From assembly GCA_945862495.1 (NCBI GenBank), contig CAMAYM010000008.1, forward strand, positions 1-43,779: a stretch of DNA of 43,779 nt, in the 5' to 3' direction. Below are positions 8,804 through 17,758 of the stretch, in pieces. The position numbers were made by a program, and so were the translations under genes. The notes beneath the pieces were generated by a model. The model was given only the letters and a program-made list of their open reading frames with translations, was not told the DNA's origin and did no database searches. The stretch's first letter is position 1. Each line of letters opens with the position of its first letter. The DNA comes from Bordetella parapertussis. GTDB taxonomy: Bacteria > Pseudomonadota > Gammaproteobacteria > Burkholderiales > Burkholderiaceae_B.

Positions 8804-10639
8804 ATGAAAATCATTGGTCTTTCTGCCTATTACCACGACTCAGCAGCCTGTCTGGTGATCGATGGACAAGTTATTGCCGCTGCGCAAGAAGAGCGCTTTA
8901 CACGTAAAAAACATGACGAAGGGTTTCCTAGATATTCAATTGAATATTGTTTATCTGAGGCGAGTCTGCAGGTCGCTGACATTGACTACTTTGTTTTTTA
9001 CGACAAGCCCTTTTTGAAATTTGAGCGATTGCTTGAAACCTATCTTGCTTTTGCACCGCGAGGTTTCAAGAGTTTTGTCACGTCCTTGCCCGTGTGGCTG
9101 AAAGATAAGTTGTTTCAAAAGTCAGTCATCAGCGATGCATTGAAAGATAATTTTGGTGATTCGGTAGATTGGTCGCAAAGACTTTTGTTTTCTGAGCATC
9201 ACTTAAGTCACGCGGCGTCAGCATTCTTTCCGTCACCCTTTGAGGATGCTGCTGTTTTGACGATGGATGGCGTTGGCGAGTGGGCTACCACATCACTCGC
9301 AATTGGGCATGGAAATGAACTATCGGTTCATAAAGAAATTCTTTTTCCGCATTCGTTAGGCTTGCTGTATTCGGCAATGACGTATTACACCGGGTTTAAA
9401 GTGAACTCTGGTGAGTACAAGGTCATGGGACTCGCCCCCTATGGAGAGCCAAAGTACGCCAAGCTGATTAAAGATCATTTGATTGATATCAAAGAGGACG
9501 GCTCGTTTCATCTGGATATGCAGTATTTCAATTACTGCACTGACTTGACGATGACGAACGAACGGTTTGATGCCTTGTTCGGCGGCCCCCCCCGTACCTC
9601 GGAAAGTATTTTGACTCAGCGCGAGATGGATCTCGCAGCGTCGATTCAAGCCGTCACTGAAGAAGTCGTGATCAAGCTGGCTATGGGGCTTAAGAACTCG
9701 ACGGGGCAAAAAAACTTATGTCTGGCGGGTGGCGTTGCACTGAATTGTGTCGCAAACGGAAAATTACTGCGTGAAAACTTGTTTGAAAATATCTGGATCC
9801 AACCGGCCTCCGGTGATGCGGGTGGTGCGGTAGGCGCCGCCTTGGCTGCCTGTCACATGATGCTGAATGAGCCAAGGATTGTTTCGAAATCAGATGGAAT
9901 GAAAGGTTCCTATCTTGGTCCTCAATATGAGCAAGCTGATATTGAGAAACGGTTGATCGCAGCCGGAGCGGTTTTTAAAACAGTGACAGATGATGAGTTG
10001 ATTGATTTGACGGCCGAAGCGTTGACCCAAGGCAAGGCGGTCGGCTGGCATCAAGGACGGATGGAGTTTGGTCCCCGCTCTTTGGGGGGGCGATCAATTA
10101 TTGCGGATCCGCGATCAGAAACGGTTCAAAAACAATTGAACTTGAAGGTCAAATACAGAGAGTCTTTCAGGCCTTTTGCCCCAAGTGTGTTGCGTGAAGA
10201 TGTATCGGAGTGGTTCGATATTGAAAGTGATAGTCCCTATATGTTGCTTGTGGCTGACGTTGCGAAGTCTAAGCAACGCTCAATGACACCAGAGCAGGAG
10301 AAACTGTTCGGCATTGATAAGTTGAATGTCCCGAGATCAGAGATCCCTGCAGTGACGCACGTTGATTACTCGGCACGAATTCAAACAGTGCATAAAGAGA
10401 CGAACCCAAAGTACCACCAGTTGATATCAAAATTCAAAGAATTGACGGGATGTCCGGTGTTGGTCAATACCTCTTTTAATGTGCGAGGCGAACCGATCGT
10501 TTGCACACCTGAGGATGCCTTTAACTGTTTGATGGGAACAGGAATTGAATTCTTGGTAGTGGGTAATTCAATTATGCGTAAAGAAGATCAGGATGAGCGG
10601 TTAATCAAGGATTATAAAAATGCATATGAACTTGATTAA
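8804..10639 (+). CDS. NodU/CmcH-family carbamoyltransferase
   Basis: 611 residues, full length for the family. The N-terminal Kae1-like half starts 'IIGLSAYYHDSAACLV' and carries 'EEHHLSHAASAFF'-type metal/carbamoyl-phosphate histidines (here 'SEHHLSHAASAFF'), 'VLTMDGVGEW' and 'LCLAGGVALNCVANGKL'. The YrdC-like C-terminal half shows 'GRMEFGPRSLGGRSIIADPR', 'FRPFAPSVL' and 'CPVLVNTSFNVRGEP'. These enzymes use ATP and carbamoyl phosphate to carbamoylate hydroxyl groups, here presumably a sugar of a surface glycan. The preceding SxtJ- and SxtK-like genes form the known triad. The last three coding codons and the stop are part of a partial tandem repeat at 10631-10674. Confidence 0.92.
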   Translation: MKIIGLSAYYHDSAACLVIDGQVIAAAQEERFTRKKHDEGFPRYSIEYCLSEASLQVADIDYFVFYDKPFLKFERLLETYLAFAPRGFKSFVTSLPVWLKDKLFQKSVISDALKDNFGDSVDWSQRLLFSEHHLSHAASAFFPSPFEDAAVLTMDGVGEWATTSLAIGHGNELSVHKEILFPHSLGLLYSAMTYYTGFKVNSGEYKVMGLAPYGEPKYAKLIKDHLIDIKEDGSFHLDMQYFNYCTDLTMTNERFDALFGGPPRTSESILTQREMDLAASIQAVTEEVVIKLAMGLKNSTGQKNLCLAGGVALNCVANGKLLRENLFENIWIQPASGDAGGAVGAALAACHMMLNEPRIVSKSDGMKGSYLGPQYEQADIEKRLIAAGAVFKTVTDDELIDLTAEALTQGKAVGWHQGRMEFGPRSLGGRSIIADPRSETVQKQLNLKVKYRESFRPFAPSVLREDVSEWFDIESDSPYMLLVADVAKSKQRSMTPEQEKLFGIDKLNVPRSEIPAVTHVDYSARIQTVHKETNPKYHQLISKFKELTGCPVLVNTSFNVRGEPIVCTPEDAFNCLMGTGIEFLVVGNSIMRKEDQDERLIKDYKNAYELD

Positions 10640-10674
10640 GTCGGTGCTTGATTAAGTCTGAGCTTGATTTAAGC
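10631..10674 (+). repeat. Short tandem repeat spanning the carbamoyltransferase stop codon
   Basis: Two 16-base units and a shorter third copy begin at 10631, 10647 and 10663. Each starts CTTGATTAAG (third copy CTTGATTTAAG). The first unit contains the final codons Leu-Asp-stop of the carbamoyltransferase, so the repeats look like slippage duplications of the gene end. No hairpin or protein-binding role is evident. Confidence 0.7.
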
Positions 10675-10761
10675 GAATAGATTCCAGGACGCTTGTTATA
10701 GAACTTAACCGTTTGAGAAAATAAGAATAAAGATCAAGGCGAAATATTCATTTCGTTGAGT

Positions 10762-12423
10762 ATGGCGATGACAAATAAAAATTCATCTTTGCTGCTGTTA
10801 ATCATTCCAGTGATCTTTATTGGTGTTGCAGTCGTGTTCGCAACACGGATGTATCCAATTTATGCCAATACGCCATTTTATGGTCAGGATCCAGCGTATC
10901 AATATCTGTTCGCAGGGCTCGACATTTTGCTGGGCAATGTTCCAGCACATAACGATCATCCAGGAACACCTCTTCAATCACTCATTGCTTTAATCATTGC
11001 AATTGCTTGGTATCTGCGCAATTTTTTTGGAGCTGCTCCACAAGAAATTTTTGTTAGTGTAATTGCTGCGCCAGAATTTTATTTGTTGAATGTATCAGCC
11101 GTTGTCGTCATTTTAAATTCTCTTGCAATTTATTTTCTTGGTAAGCAAATTTTTAAAGTGACACAAAAATATACTGCAGCAGCAGTGTGTCAAATGGCAC
11201 CGCTCATTTTTGTTCTGGTTTCTCCGAATATTCTTTATCCAACACCCGAAAGTTTGCTTTGGTGCGTTTCTCTTGGCTTGATAGCTGTATTGGCTCCCGC
11301 TCTTCTGGGCGATACCTTGGAGACAAATATTGTTAATCGAAAAATGGCCATCATCGCCGGTTTTTTTTGTGGAATTGGTCTGGCTATAAAGGTCACATTT
11401 CTGCCGCTGCTTGGACTGCTGCTCATTCTCAGATCGTGGCACTTGATCGCTTTGTCCAGCTTAGCATTAGTGGTTTCGTGGTTTGTCGGCGTGTTACCCA
11501 TATATAGTCGCTTGGGAAAGATGTTTGTGTGGCTGCACAAGGTCATTGGTCACACCGGAATGCATGGTGAGGGTCAGATAGGCATTTTTAACATGAAGCA
11601 GTTCGCAGGGAATTTCGCCTATGTTCGCAGTATGTTTCCCTTGCTTGATATAGCGATTTGGTTATTAGTTTTAACTAGTCTATTTGGCTTTATGAAATTC
11701 GTTTTGACAAATAGACGATCGGCTGATCAGATAGAAACGAACGATCTATTGGAAGTTAAAAAGACCAATAAATATGCTTGGGCGACTGCCTTTGTTATAT
11801 CTATAGTCATTGTTTCGCAAGCGATTATGGTTGCTAAGCATCCAGGTCCGACATATATGATTCCAGCATTGCCACTCACAGCGATCGCTGTAGTTTGGTT
11901 TTTGCATACACAAAAGTTCTTTCCACTATCGACACTTGTGCAGAAAGCACTAGGCGTCTTAGTGTTTGCATTTTTTACATATCAATCATTGTCGTCATCA
12001 GTCAACGCTTACAAAATGATTGCAGCAAATCATTCGCGTGGTGCTCAAGCCAATCAGCAGGTGTTGGAGGCGATGAAACAATTTAAAAACCCAGTTCTGA
12101 TTGGAACTTTTAATTGCACTTTACCTGAATGCGCGCTTTGGTTTGGTCAGCTAATGACCCCAGAGGTTGGATTAAAAATGGATCAAGTCACGACGCATTT
12201 TTATCACTTTGATATTTTTGCAAAGAATTTGCATGTGCCAGGTAAAGGAGGCCTCAGTCAGGCGGAAACGGCGCAAGTCATTAATAGTCTGGTTGAAACA
12301 TCGCGCCCAGTCCTGTTGATCAGCCCACCTTATGAGCAGCTGGCAAATTTCGAGGTAGAAAAAATAGTCAGTACGCCGGTGCAAGATTTATATCGGGTGA
12401 TTAGCTTTAAAGCAGCTCAATAA
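10762..12423 (+). CDS. Polytopic membrane protein, probable GT-C (ArnT/PMT-like) glycosyltransferase
   Basis: About 553 residues with ten or more membrane helices. After the first helix comes a periplasmic-loop pattern 'YGQDPAYQYLFAGLDILLG' followed by 'HNDHPGTPLQ', which resembles the 'DE..Y...A..ml.G....kPPL' loop of GT39/ArnT-type GT-C enzymes that use polyprenyl-phosphate sugars on the periplasmic face. A soluble C-terminal part follows the helices. The start is uncertain: ATG at 10762, ATG at 10768 or TTG at 10756. The gene is visibly more AT-rich than the housekeeping genes downstream, common for O-antigen genes. It follows the carbamoyltransferase on the same strand. The fold assignment rests on pattern only; an O-antigen polymerase is the alternative. 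Confidence 0.6.
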   Translation: MAMTNKNSSLLLLIIPVIFIGVAVVFATRMYPIYANTPFYGQDPAYQYLFAGLDILLGNVPAHNDHPGTPLQSLIALIIAIAWYLRNFFGAAPQEIFVSVIAAPEFYLLNVSAVVVILNSLAIYFLGKQIFKVTQKYTAAAVCQMAPLIFVLVSPNILYPTPESLLWCVSLGLIAVLAPALLGDTLETNIVNRKMAIIAGFFCGIGLAIKVTFLPLLGLLLILRSWHLIALSSLALVVSWFVGVLPIYSRLGKMFVWLHKVIGHTGMHGEGQIGIFNMKQFAGNFAYVRSMFPLLDIAIWLLVLTSLFGFMKFVLTNRRSADQIETNDLLEVKKTNKYAWATAFVISIVIVSQAIMVAKHPGPTYMIPALPLTAIAVVWFLHTQKFFPLSTLVQKALGVLVFAFFTYQSLSSSVNAYKMIAANHSRGAQANQQVLEAMKQFKNPVLIGTFNCTLPECALWFGQLMTPEVGLKMDQVTTHFYHFDIFAKNLHVPGKGGLSQAETAQVINSLVETSRPVLLISPPYEQLANFEVEKIVSTPVQDLYRVISFKAAQ

Positions 12424-12478
12424 ATTTATAGTTGCATGCAGCATTGCTCCTTGCAGGACGTTATCCGCGACAGACCTC

Positions 12479-13645
12479 CTATGTGGAGCGAAGATATTGG
12501 GCAAGTAGACTCGCGCCTTGCATATTACCTGTTGCGGCGACAGGGTCGTAGCGGCCTATTTCAAGTAGCTTGCGCATCTCACCTGCAAAATCACCACGAT
12601 GCAAAGCTTCGGTTGATATCTCTGCGCAATGAGCAACAGAATGAAGCCAGTCTGTCAGTGCTTGTGCTTCAGGCCAATCGCGACGTTCAACATACAAAAC
12701 AGGGACACCATCGGCAGCCGCTTCGACAAACATGCCATACCCGGGCTTGGTAAGGATTAAGTCTGCAGAGGCAACCAAATCTGAGTAACTCAGACCGGTT
12801 TGGATTTCTGAAATGACCTGCGGATGCTTAGACGTTTGTGCAATATTGTCAGCCACGATGTAGTGAATCGGCTTGCCAAGCATATGAGTCGGCCATTCAA
12901 CGAGCTCGAGGTCGAAGGTCATGCCACCCATGCCGACTAAAACAAACCAGGCATCTTCAGAGACCTGTGTGTTTAAGGCTAGTGCTTCTCTATGCCTGAC
13001 GCCTGGGGTGCAGACGGGACCGATTGCAAGCGTATTGGTGAGAGTCGGCATTGGCATACTGGGAGCGGGCAACAAGAAATAATCAGTCTGCTGATAAATC
13101 CCACGGATCTCACGTACGATCTCTGCTCCTACAAGCGCAAGTTTTGGCGAGATCGTCTGTTGTGCAGCAGTATTTACATACGCATTAGAAGCTCCCAGCA
13201 AAAGCGCGTGCTCAAGGATATCTGCCCAGTTCAAAGAGCACAGCGCAACAGAAGGAATGCCTGCTTTTTTGGCAGCTGCGAGCGTTAAATAAGGAATGTC
13301 TGCCAAGACAAGATCAACTTTTTGTTCAATCAGTTCCTTGGATAGCTGTTCAATCCTCTCGGGTAAGGACGCATGAAACGTTTGATAGGCATGCACGCTA
13401 GCGCTAAGATCGACCGTCAGCGCATTTCGCATCACCATGCCAAAGTCATCGGCGACGGGTTGTAAAACGTCAGGATTAAAGATGCGTCTTTTAATTTGGT
13501 CAGCAGGAAAGGCGGCGCGAATGGTAAGACGTAAATTCGGGATCAACGCGCGTAATTGGTTGATGACGGGCGCTGCCTGCGATAAATGACCAAAGCCATG
13601 AGATGACAGGGCAACTAAAAGATGGGGAGGGCGAGGTGATGGCAA
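12479..13645 (-). CDS. GT-B glycosyltransferase-like protein (MurG/UGT superfamily)
   Basis: 388 residues. The N-terminal 'SHGFGHLSQAAPVINQL' loop and the C-terminal 'DLILTKPGYGMFVEAAADGVPVLYVERRDWPE' region match GT-B proteins of the family 28/UGT type, including the glycosyltransferase-like half of some bacterial sugar-kinase fusions. The second motif corresponds to the nucleotide-sugar-binding loop. The only usable start is TTG at 13645: upstream in frame there is a stop and no ATG. It follows rfbB after 11 bases on the same strand, so it may use a dTDP-sugar, but donor and acceptor are unknown. Confidence 0.7.
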   Translation of the reverse strand: MPSPRPPHLLVALSSHGFGHLSQAAPVINQLRALIPNLRLTIRAAFPADQIKRRIFNPDVLQPVADDFGMVMRNALTVDLSASVHAYQTFHASLPERIEQLSKELIEQKVDLVLADIPYLTLAAAKKAGIPSVALCSLNWADILEHALLLGASNAYVNTAAQQTISPKLALVGAEIVREIRGIYQQTDYFLLPAPSMPMPTLTNTLAIGPVCTPGVRHREALALNTQVSEDAWFVLVGMGGMTFDLELVEWPTHMLGKPIHYIVADNIAQTSKHPQVISEIQTGLSYSDLVASADLILTKPGYGMFVEAAADGVPVLYVERRDWPEAQALTDWLHSVAHCAEISTEALHRGDFAGEMRKLLEIGRYDPVAATGNMQGASLLAQYLRST

Positions 13646-13656
13646 GGTTATGACGC

Positions 13657-14730
13657 CTAACCGTACTGCTTACCCAGCCATTGACGATATTCCCCGCTAG
13701 TGACACCTAACACCCATTCGGGATTGTCCAGATACCACTCCACCGTTTTTTTAATGCCGGTTGTAAACGTCTCTTGCGGCTTCCAGCCTAGTTCGCTTTC
13801 GATTTTGCGTGCATCGATCGCGTAGCGGCGATCATGACCAAGGCGATCTTTAACATAGGTAATCTGCTCAGTATATTTTTTACCATCCGCGCGAGGACGT
13901 AACGCATCCAGGTGGCTGCAGATCGTTTTGACGACATCGATATTGGCCATCTCGTTCCAGCCGCCAATGTTGTAGGTCTCACCAACGCGCCCGGCTTCAA
14001 GTACTCGTTCGATCGCGCGGCAGTGATCTTGTACAAATAACCAGTCGCGAATTTGTTGACCATCGCCATAAATCGGCAGGGGCTTGTCGTTCAGTGCATT
14101 CAAAATTACGAGAGGAATCAACTTTTCGGGGAAGTGATAGGGTCCATAGTTGTTACTGCAGTTGGTCGTCAGAACCGGCAACCCATAGGTGTGATGCCAG
14201 GCGCGAACCAGATGATCTGAAGAGGCCTTGCTGGCGGCATAGGGGCTATTCGGCTCGAAAGGGTTCGTCTCGGCAAAGGGAGGATCTTGAGGCCCTAGTG
14301 TGCCGTAGACTTCATCGGTCGACACATGTAGAAAGCGAAAGCTAGCTTGGTTCAGGTCCTTGCTGCTGCCTGCGGCGGGCAGAGTAGACCAATAGGCGAG
14401 GACACATTCAAGCAAATTGAAGGTGCCGATCACATTGGTCTGGATAAACTCACCAGGCCCTAGAATTGAACGGTCAACGTGGGACTCCGCAGCAAAATTG
14501 AGCACGGCGCGAGGCTTGTATGTCGAGAGCAAGTCAGAGACGAGTGTTTGATCGCCGATATCGCCCTGCACAAAGATATGACGCTTGTCCTGCGCCAGAG
14601 AGGACAGGTTGTCGAGATTGCCGGCATAGGTCAGCTTGTCCAGGTTAACGACGGGCTCGTCATGGCTTGAAAGCCACGTATGGACAAAATTACTGCCAAT
14701 AAAGCCTGCGCAGCCGGTGACAAGAATCAT
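13657..14730 (-). CDS. rfbB: dTDP-glucose 4,6-dehydratase
   Basis: 357 residues, standard length for RfbB/RmlB, which converts dTDP-glucose to dTDP-4-keto-6-deoxyglucose, the branch point for dTDP-rhamnose and related sugars. Catalytic Thr138-Asp139-Glu140 lie in 'STDEVYG' and Tyr164-x3-Lys168 in 'YAASK'. Further signatures are 'NFAAESHVDRSI', 'TTNCSNNYGPYHFPEKLIP' and 'IYGDGQQIRDWLFV'. The nucleotide-binding loop reads 'GCAGFIG', with Cys for the usual second Gly. The ATG at 14730 has a GAGG Shine-Dalgarno. rfbA and rfbC are not in the window, while rfbD is 9 kb away at 23524. Confidence 0.95.
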   Translation of the reverse strand: MILVTGCAGFIGSNFVHTWLSSHDEPVVNLDKLTYAGNLDNLSSLAQDKRHIFVQGDIGDQTLVSDLLSTYKPRAVLNFAAESHVDRSILGPGEFIQTNVIGTFNLLECVLAYWSTLPAAGSSKDLNQASFRFLHVSTDEVYGTLGPQDPPFAETNPFEPNSPYAASKASSDHLVRAWHHTYGLPVLTTNCSNNYGPYHFPEKLIPLVILNALNDKPLPIYGDGQQIRDWLFVQDHCRAIERVLEAGRVGETYNIGGWNEMANIDVVKTICSHLDALRPRADGKKYTEQITYVKDRLGHDRRYAIDARKIESELGWKPQETFTTGIKKTVEWYLDNPEWVLGVTSGEYRQWLGKQYG

Positions 14731-14784
14731 GGAGTCCTCAGGTTAGGTGTGTGAGCAAATTGTAGAGGATAAGTAAAATCGTTA

Positions 14785-14799
14785 ATATCCTGAGGATAT
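14785..14799. promoter_or_regulatory. Palindrome in the rfbB / membrane-protein divergent region
   Basis: ATATCCT, one centre base G, AGGATAT: a perfect 15-base inverted repeat in the 111-base region between two divergent genes. It could be an operator acting on either direction. No clear -35/-10 pair was identified around it, and chance occurrence in AT-rich DNA is possible. Confidence 0.3.
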
Positions 14800-14841
14800 G
14801 TAATCAAATCAAAGAATTAAATACTTTATAAAGCAGGATTG

Positions 14842-16326
14842 ATGACTGCAGATTTAAAAGAGCACTTTTTTTTAAAAAGGGGCTTCTCGCTTTTACTCGC
14901 TGTCCTATTTGCCCTCGTTATATTTAATTGGGCAGTTCCAACGCATTTTGATGCCGACACAGTATTGCTGTCAGTCATGTCTATGCAGAAGGTGACGCTG
15001 TTTTATTGGGGTCAGGATAGATATGCAAATTTTCTGCCTTTTCTGTATTCGTGGATTCCATCCCCTAGGGCCAATCTTTTAGCGATTTACTTTACCTCAG
15101 GGCTTACATTTTTCCTGTTACTGGAATTGATTAGTAACCTTTTAGCGAAACTAAACGGTAAAAAAATTGCCAGCTTTAGATTGGTTTGCTTTTTAGTTTT
15201 GTCCTTAGTGAGTTTGTTAGTTTTAAATAAAAAAGGAATTTATACCTTTGCCTATGCTGCACAGCCATACAGCATGTCATTTTTGTTCATGGGATGGTCT
15301 TGGCTATTGATTTGTCACAACAGATTGAATGGTCTCAAAACGATCGTTATTTTTCTGTTGATGTTGATTGCAGTTGGAATCAATCCAAGCATCATTCTCA
15401 TCGCTTGGGCAACATTAGTCATTTGTCTTTTTTACTTTAGAAATTGGAAGGTTTTTATCCTTCCAATAATGGCAACAGGACTATTTTTTTTCTGGCAGTA
15501 TTTAAGTAGCGGCGTCAATGCACCGCATGAGGACTACTCCAAATTTAGTCAGACTGCGGTCTTTTTTGAGAACTTAAAGTCAACGTTAAATAATTTTTCT
15601 CAAGAAACAGAGCGTTTATCTCTTACTTTTGCTTTGCTGGGATTATCGATCGCTTTATTTATTGTTCTGATTAAAAAGCATGTTATTCCGAAGCAGGTGC
15701 AATTCTTAATTGTTCTGCTCTCATTGTTTGCCTTGTTTTGGTGGTGTCTTTTTTCTATGAGTGATTGGGCAACAAAAAATAATTTTCATTTTCGTTATTT
15801 CTTTCCATCTCTCCTAATCCTCCTTGTTTTAATTTCTATGAGTATTTCTTATGCATTGCTAAGCATGCCAATGCAATGGCATATGCCATTTGCTGTGATG
15901 TTGTTAGTTTTTCTTGGCGTCACGGCGGTGAGGCCGATTATGCCAATGAAGTATTGGCATAGCTCAGGCGGTTTTGATGGGGTTGGCCAGTATATGGACT
16001 TGAAGCAGGCCAGAATTTTGGCGGGAGGGTACTGGCAAGTTTGGCCTGCGTTGTTCAGGATACAAAGCGTTACTCATCACAAGCATACTGACGGAGATCC
16101 GAGGCTTTACGGCGCGGCATATCGTGGATACGTTAATAGAGCGGAAATGGATAGTTTGATTATCCGTGAGATGAAGCAGGGTAAAGTTTCAACGGCTGTT
16201 TGTATTGGGGCGGAGCCAGAGCAGTGTGTTAATGAACTTGTTGCGAATACAAGTTTTAAGTGGACTTATGTGGAACAAGGCAATTGCGGCATTACCAAGT
16301 GCCATTTACTTCAAGTCCAACATTAA
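14842..16326 (+). CDS. Polytopic membrane protein, possible GT-C glycosyltransferase
   Basis: 494 residues with about ten hydrophobic helices. The first extracytoplasmic loop carries an acidic pattern 'THFDADTVLLSVMS' followed by 'FYWGQDRYANFLPFLYSW', as in predicted GT-C sugar transferases of glycan clusters. The C-terminal 90 residues are soluble and include a CxxxxC-type segment near the end. I do not recognise a named family. The start is ATG at 14842, with a GGA-containing site just upstream; a TTG at 14839 also exists. AT-rich codon use resembles the membrane protein at 10762. The LRR-kinase gene follows after 11 bases, so the two may be co-transcribed, although their composition differs. 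Confidence 0.6.
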   Translation: MTADLKEHFFLKRGFSLLLAVLFALVIFNWAVPTHFDADTVLLSVMSMQKVTLFYWGQDRYANFLPFLYSWIPSPRANLLAIYFTSGLTFFLLLELISNLLAKLNGKKIASFRLVCFLVLSLVSLLVLNKKGIYTFAYAAQPYSMSFLFMGWSWLLICHNRLNGLKTIVIFLLMLIAVGINPSIILIAWATLVICLFYFRNWKVFILPIMATGLFFFWQYLSSGVNAPHEDYSKFSQTAVFFENLKSTLNNFSQETERLSLTFALLGLSIALFIVLIKKHVIPKQVQFLIVLLSLFALFWWCLFSMSDWATKNNFHFRYFFPSLLILLVLISMSISYALLSMPMQWHMPFAVMLLVFLGVTAVRPIMPMKYWHSSGGFDGVGQYMDLKQARILAGGYWQVWPALFRIQSVTHHKHTDGDPRLYGAAYRGYVNRAEMDSLIIREMKQGKVSTAVCIGAEPEQCVNELVANTSFKWTYVEQGNCGITKCHLLQVQH

Positions 16327-16337
16327 AAGTTGAAGAT

Positions 16338-17684
16338 ATGACGTTAGAGGGCAATAAAACATTACAGAAACTTTGCGATGGTGAATTAAAAGGCTTAAGC
16401 AATTTAAAGTTGTCCTGCAACCTAAAACACTTCCCCCTCGAAATTTTCGACCTGGCCGACACCCTAGAAATCCTGGATCTCTCAGGCAACGCCTTATCCT
16501 CCCTGCCAGATCGTCTGCCAGAGCTGCACAAATTAAAAATCCTCTTCTGCTCTGACAACCACTTTACCGAGCTGCCTCGCGTACTGGGTCAATGCAAAGC
16601 CTTGAGCATGATCGGGTTTAGAAACAACGACATCCGCCATGTTTCGCCTGAGGCTTTACCCCCCTTGCTACGCTGGTTGATCCTGACTGGCAACCAGCTG
16701 ACTGAATTGCCCCCTGAGCTTGGCCACCGTTCGCATCTGCAAAAGCTAATGGTAGCGGGTAATCACCTGCAGACGCTGCCTGAAGAGCTGGGCAACTGTA
16801 AAAATTTGGAGCTGATCCGAATCGCGGCAAACAGGTTTGATGCCTTGCCTGAGGTCTTGTTTAAATTACCGCGCTTGGCTTGGCTGAGTTATTCAGGCAA
16901 TCCCTTTTGCTCAAGCGATGAGCAAACCGCCTTGCAAGATACGCCAGTCAAACCCATTCCTTGGTCTTCTTTGGCGTTGCAACAAAAGATTGGTGAAGGC
17001 GCCTCGGGTGTGATTTACCAAGCGTCTTGGCAAGCTGATCACTCGATCCCGGTCGCAGTCAAGGTATTCAAAGGTGAGCTCACGAGCGATGGCCTGCCGA
17101 TGAGCGAAATGGCGGCGAGCATGCGGGCCGGCAGCCATTCAAACTTGATCACCGTGCTCGGCAAGATAGAAGGACATCCCGAAAACGCGAATGGTCTGGT
17201 GATGTCTTTGGTTGATGCAAGCTATCGCAATTTGGCCGGCCCACCAAGTTTTGCCTCTTGTACGCGCGATGTGTACGCGGACGATATGCGCTTGAGTCTT
17301 TCTGAGGTACTAAGCATCGCCTCCGGTATCGCCGGCGTCGCTCAGCAAGTGCATGCAAAGGGCATCATGCACGGAGATTTGTACGCGCACAACATTCTGT
17401 TGGGACAAAATGGACATGCCTTGCTCGGTGATTTTGGTGCGGCGTGTTTTAAGCCTACCGATGCTGCACACATGCTGGCTCTCGAAAAGATCGAAGTGCG
17501 GGCCTTTGGTTATTTGCTTGAAGAGTTGCTTGAGCGCTGCGAAGGTGAGGCAACGACCTTGACGGCCGTGACGACCTTTGCGACCCTGACCCACTTAACC
17601 GCGTTGCGTGACGCTTGCCTGAACACAGACTCAACCCAACGACCTGTTTTTACAGAGGTCATGGCAAGAATCCAGTCAGCATAG
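16338..17684 (+). CDS. Leucine-rich-repeat protein kinase
   Basis: 448 residues. Residues about 25-190 are leucine-rich repeats of the 'LxxLxLxxNxLxxLPxxL' type (for example 'LEILDLSGNALSSLP', 'LRWLILTGNQLTELP'). Residues about 210-446 are a eukaryote-like kinase: glycine loop 'GEGASGVIY' 219-227, ATP-anchoring Lys242 in 'VAVKVF', catalytic 'HGDLYAHN' 345-352 with Asp347, and 'DFG' at 365-367, all intact. No membrane helix or signal peptide, so it is probably cytoplasmic or secreted by a non-Sec route. The ATG at 16338 is used; frames opening at 16260 would overlap the previous gene. Ser/Thr or Tyr specificity, ligand and substrate are unknown. No phosphatase gene lies nearby. Confidence 0.85.
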   Translation: MTLEGNKTLQKLCDGELKGLSNLKLSCNLKHFPLEIFDLADTLEILDLSGNALSSLPDRLPELHKLKILFCSDNHFTELPRVLGQCKALSMIGFRNNDIRHVSPEALPPLLRWLILTGNQLTELPPELGHRSHLQKLMVAGNHLQTLPEELGNCKNLELIRIAANRFDALPEVLFKLPRLAWLSYSGNPFCSSDEQTALQDTPVKPIPWSSLALQQKIGEGASGVIYQASWQADHSIPVAVKVFKGELTSDGLPMSEMAASMRAGSHSNLITVLGKIEGHPENANGLVMSLVDASYRNLAGPPSFASCTRDVYADDMRLSLSEVLSIASGIAGVAQQVHAKGIMHGDLYAHNILLGQNGHALLGDFGAACFKPTDAAHMLALEKIEVRAFGYLLEELLERCEGEATTLTAVTTFATLTHLTALRDACLNTDSTQRPVFTEVMARIQSA

Positions 17685-17758
17685 GAAACGGGCTGTGAAG
17701 CGGACTGCAGCTTAAACCATGTCAAAGACATGTTCATTAAAACGGCTGGATTATTTTC

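Noticed and set aside
8233..10639. A saxitoxin biosynthesis cluster
   Set aside because: Only the carbamoylation triad is present; no polyketide synthase, amidinotransferase or other sxt genes, and the surroundings are glycan genes.
17718..17732. Hairpin CATGTC-AAA-GACATG after the LRR-kinase gene as a terminator
   Set aside because: Six-base stem with a three-base loop and no T-tract; not enough for a terminator call.
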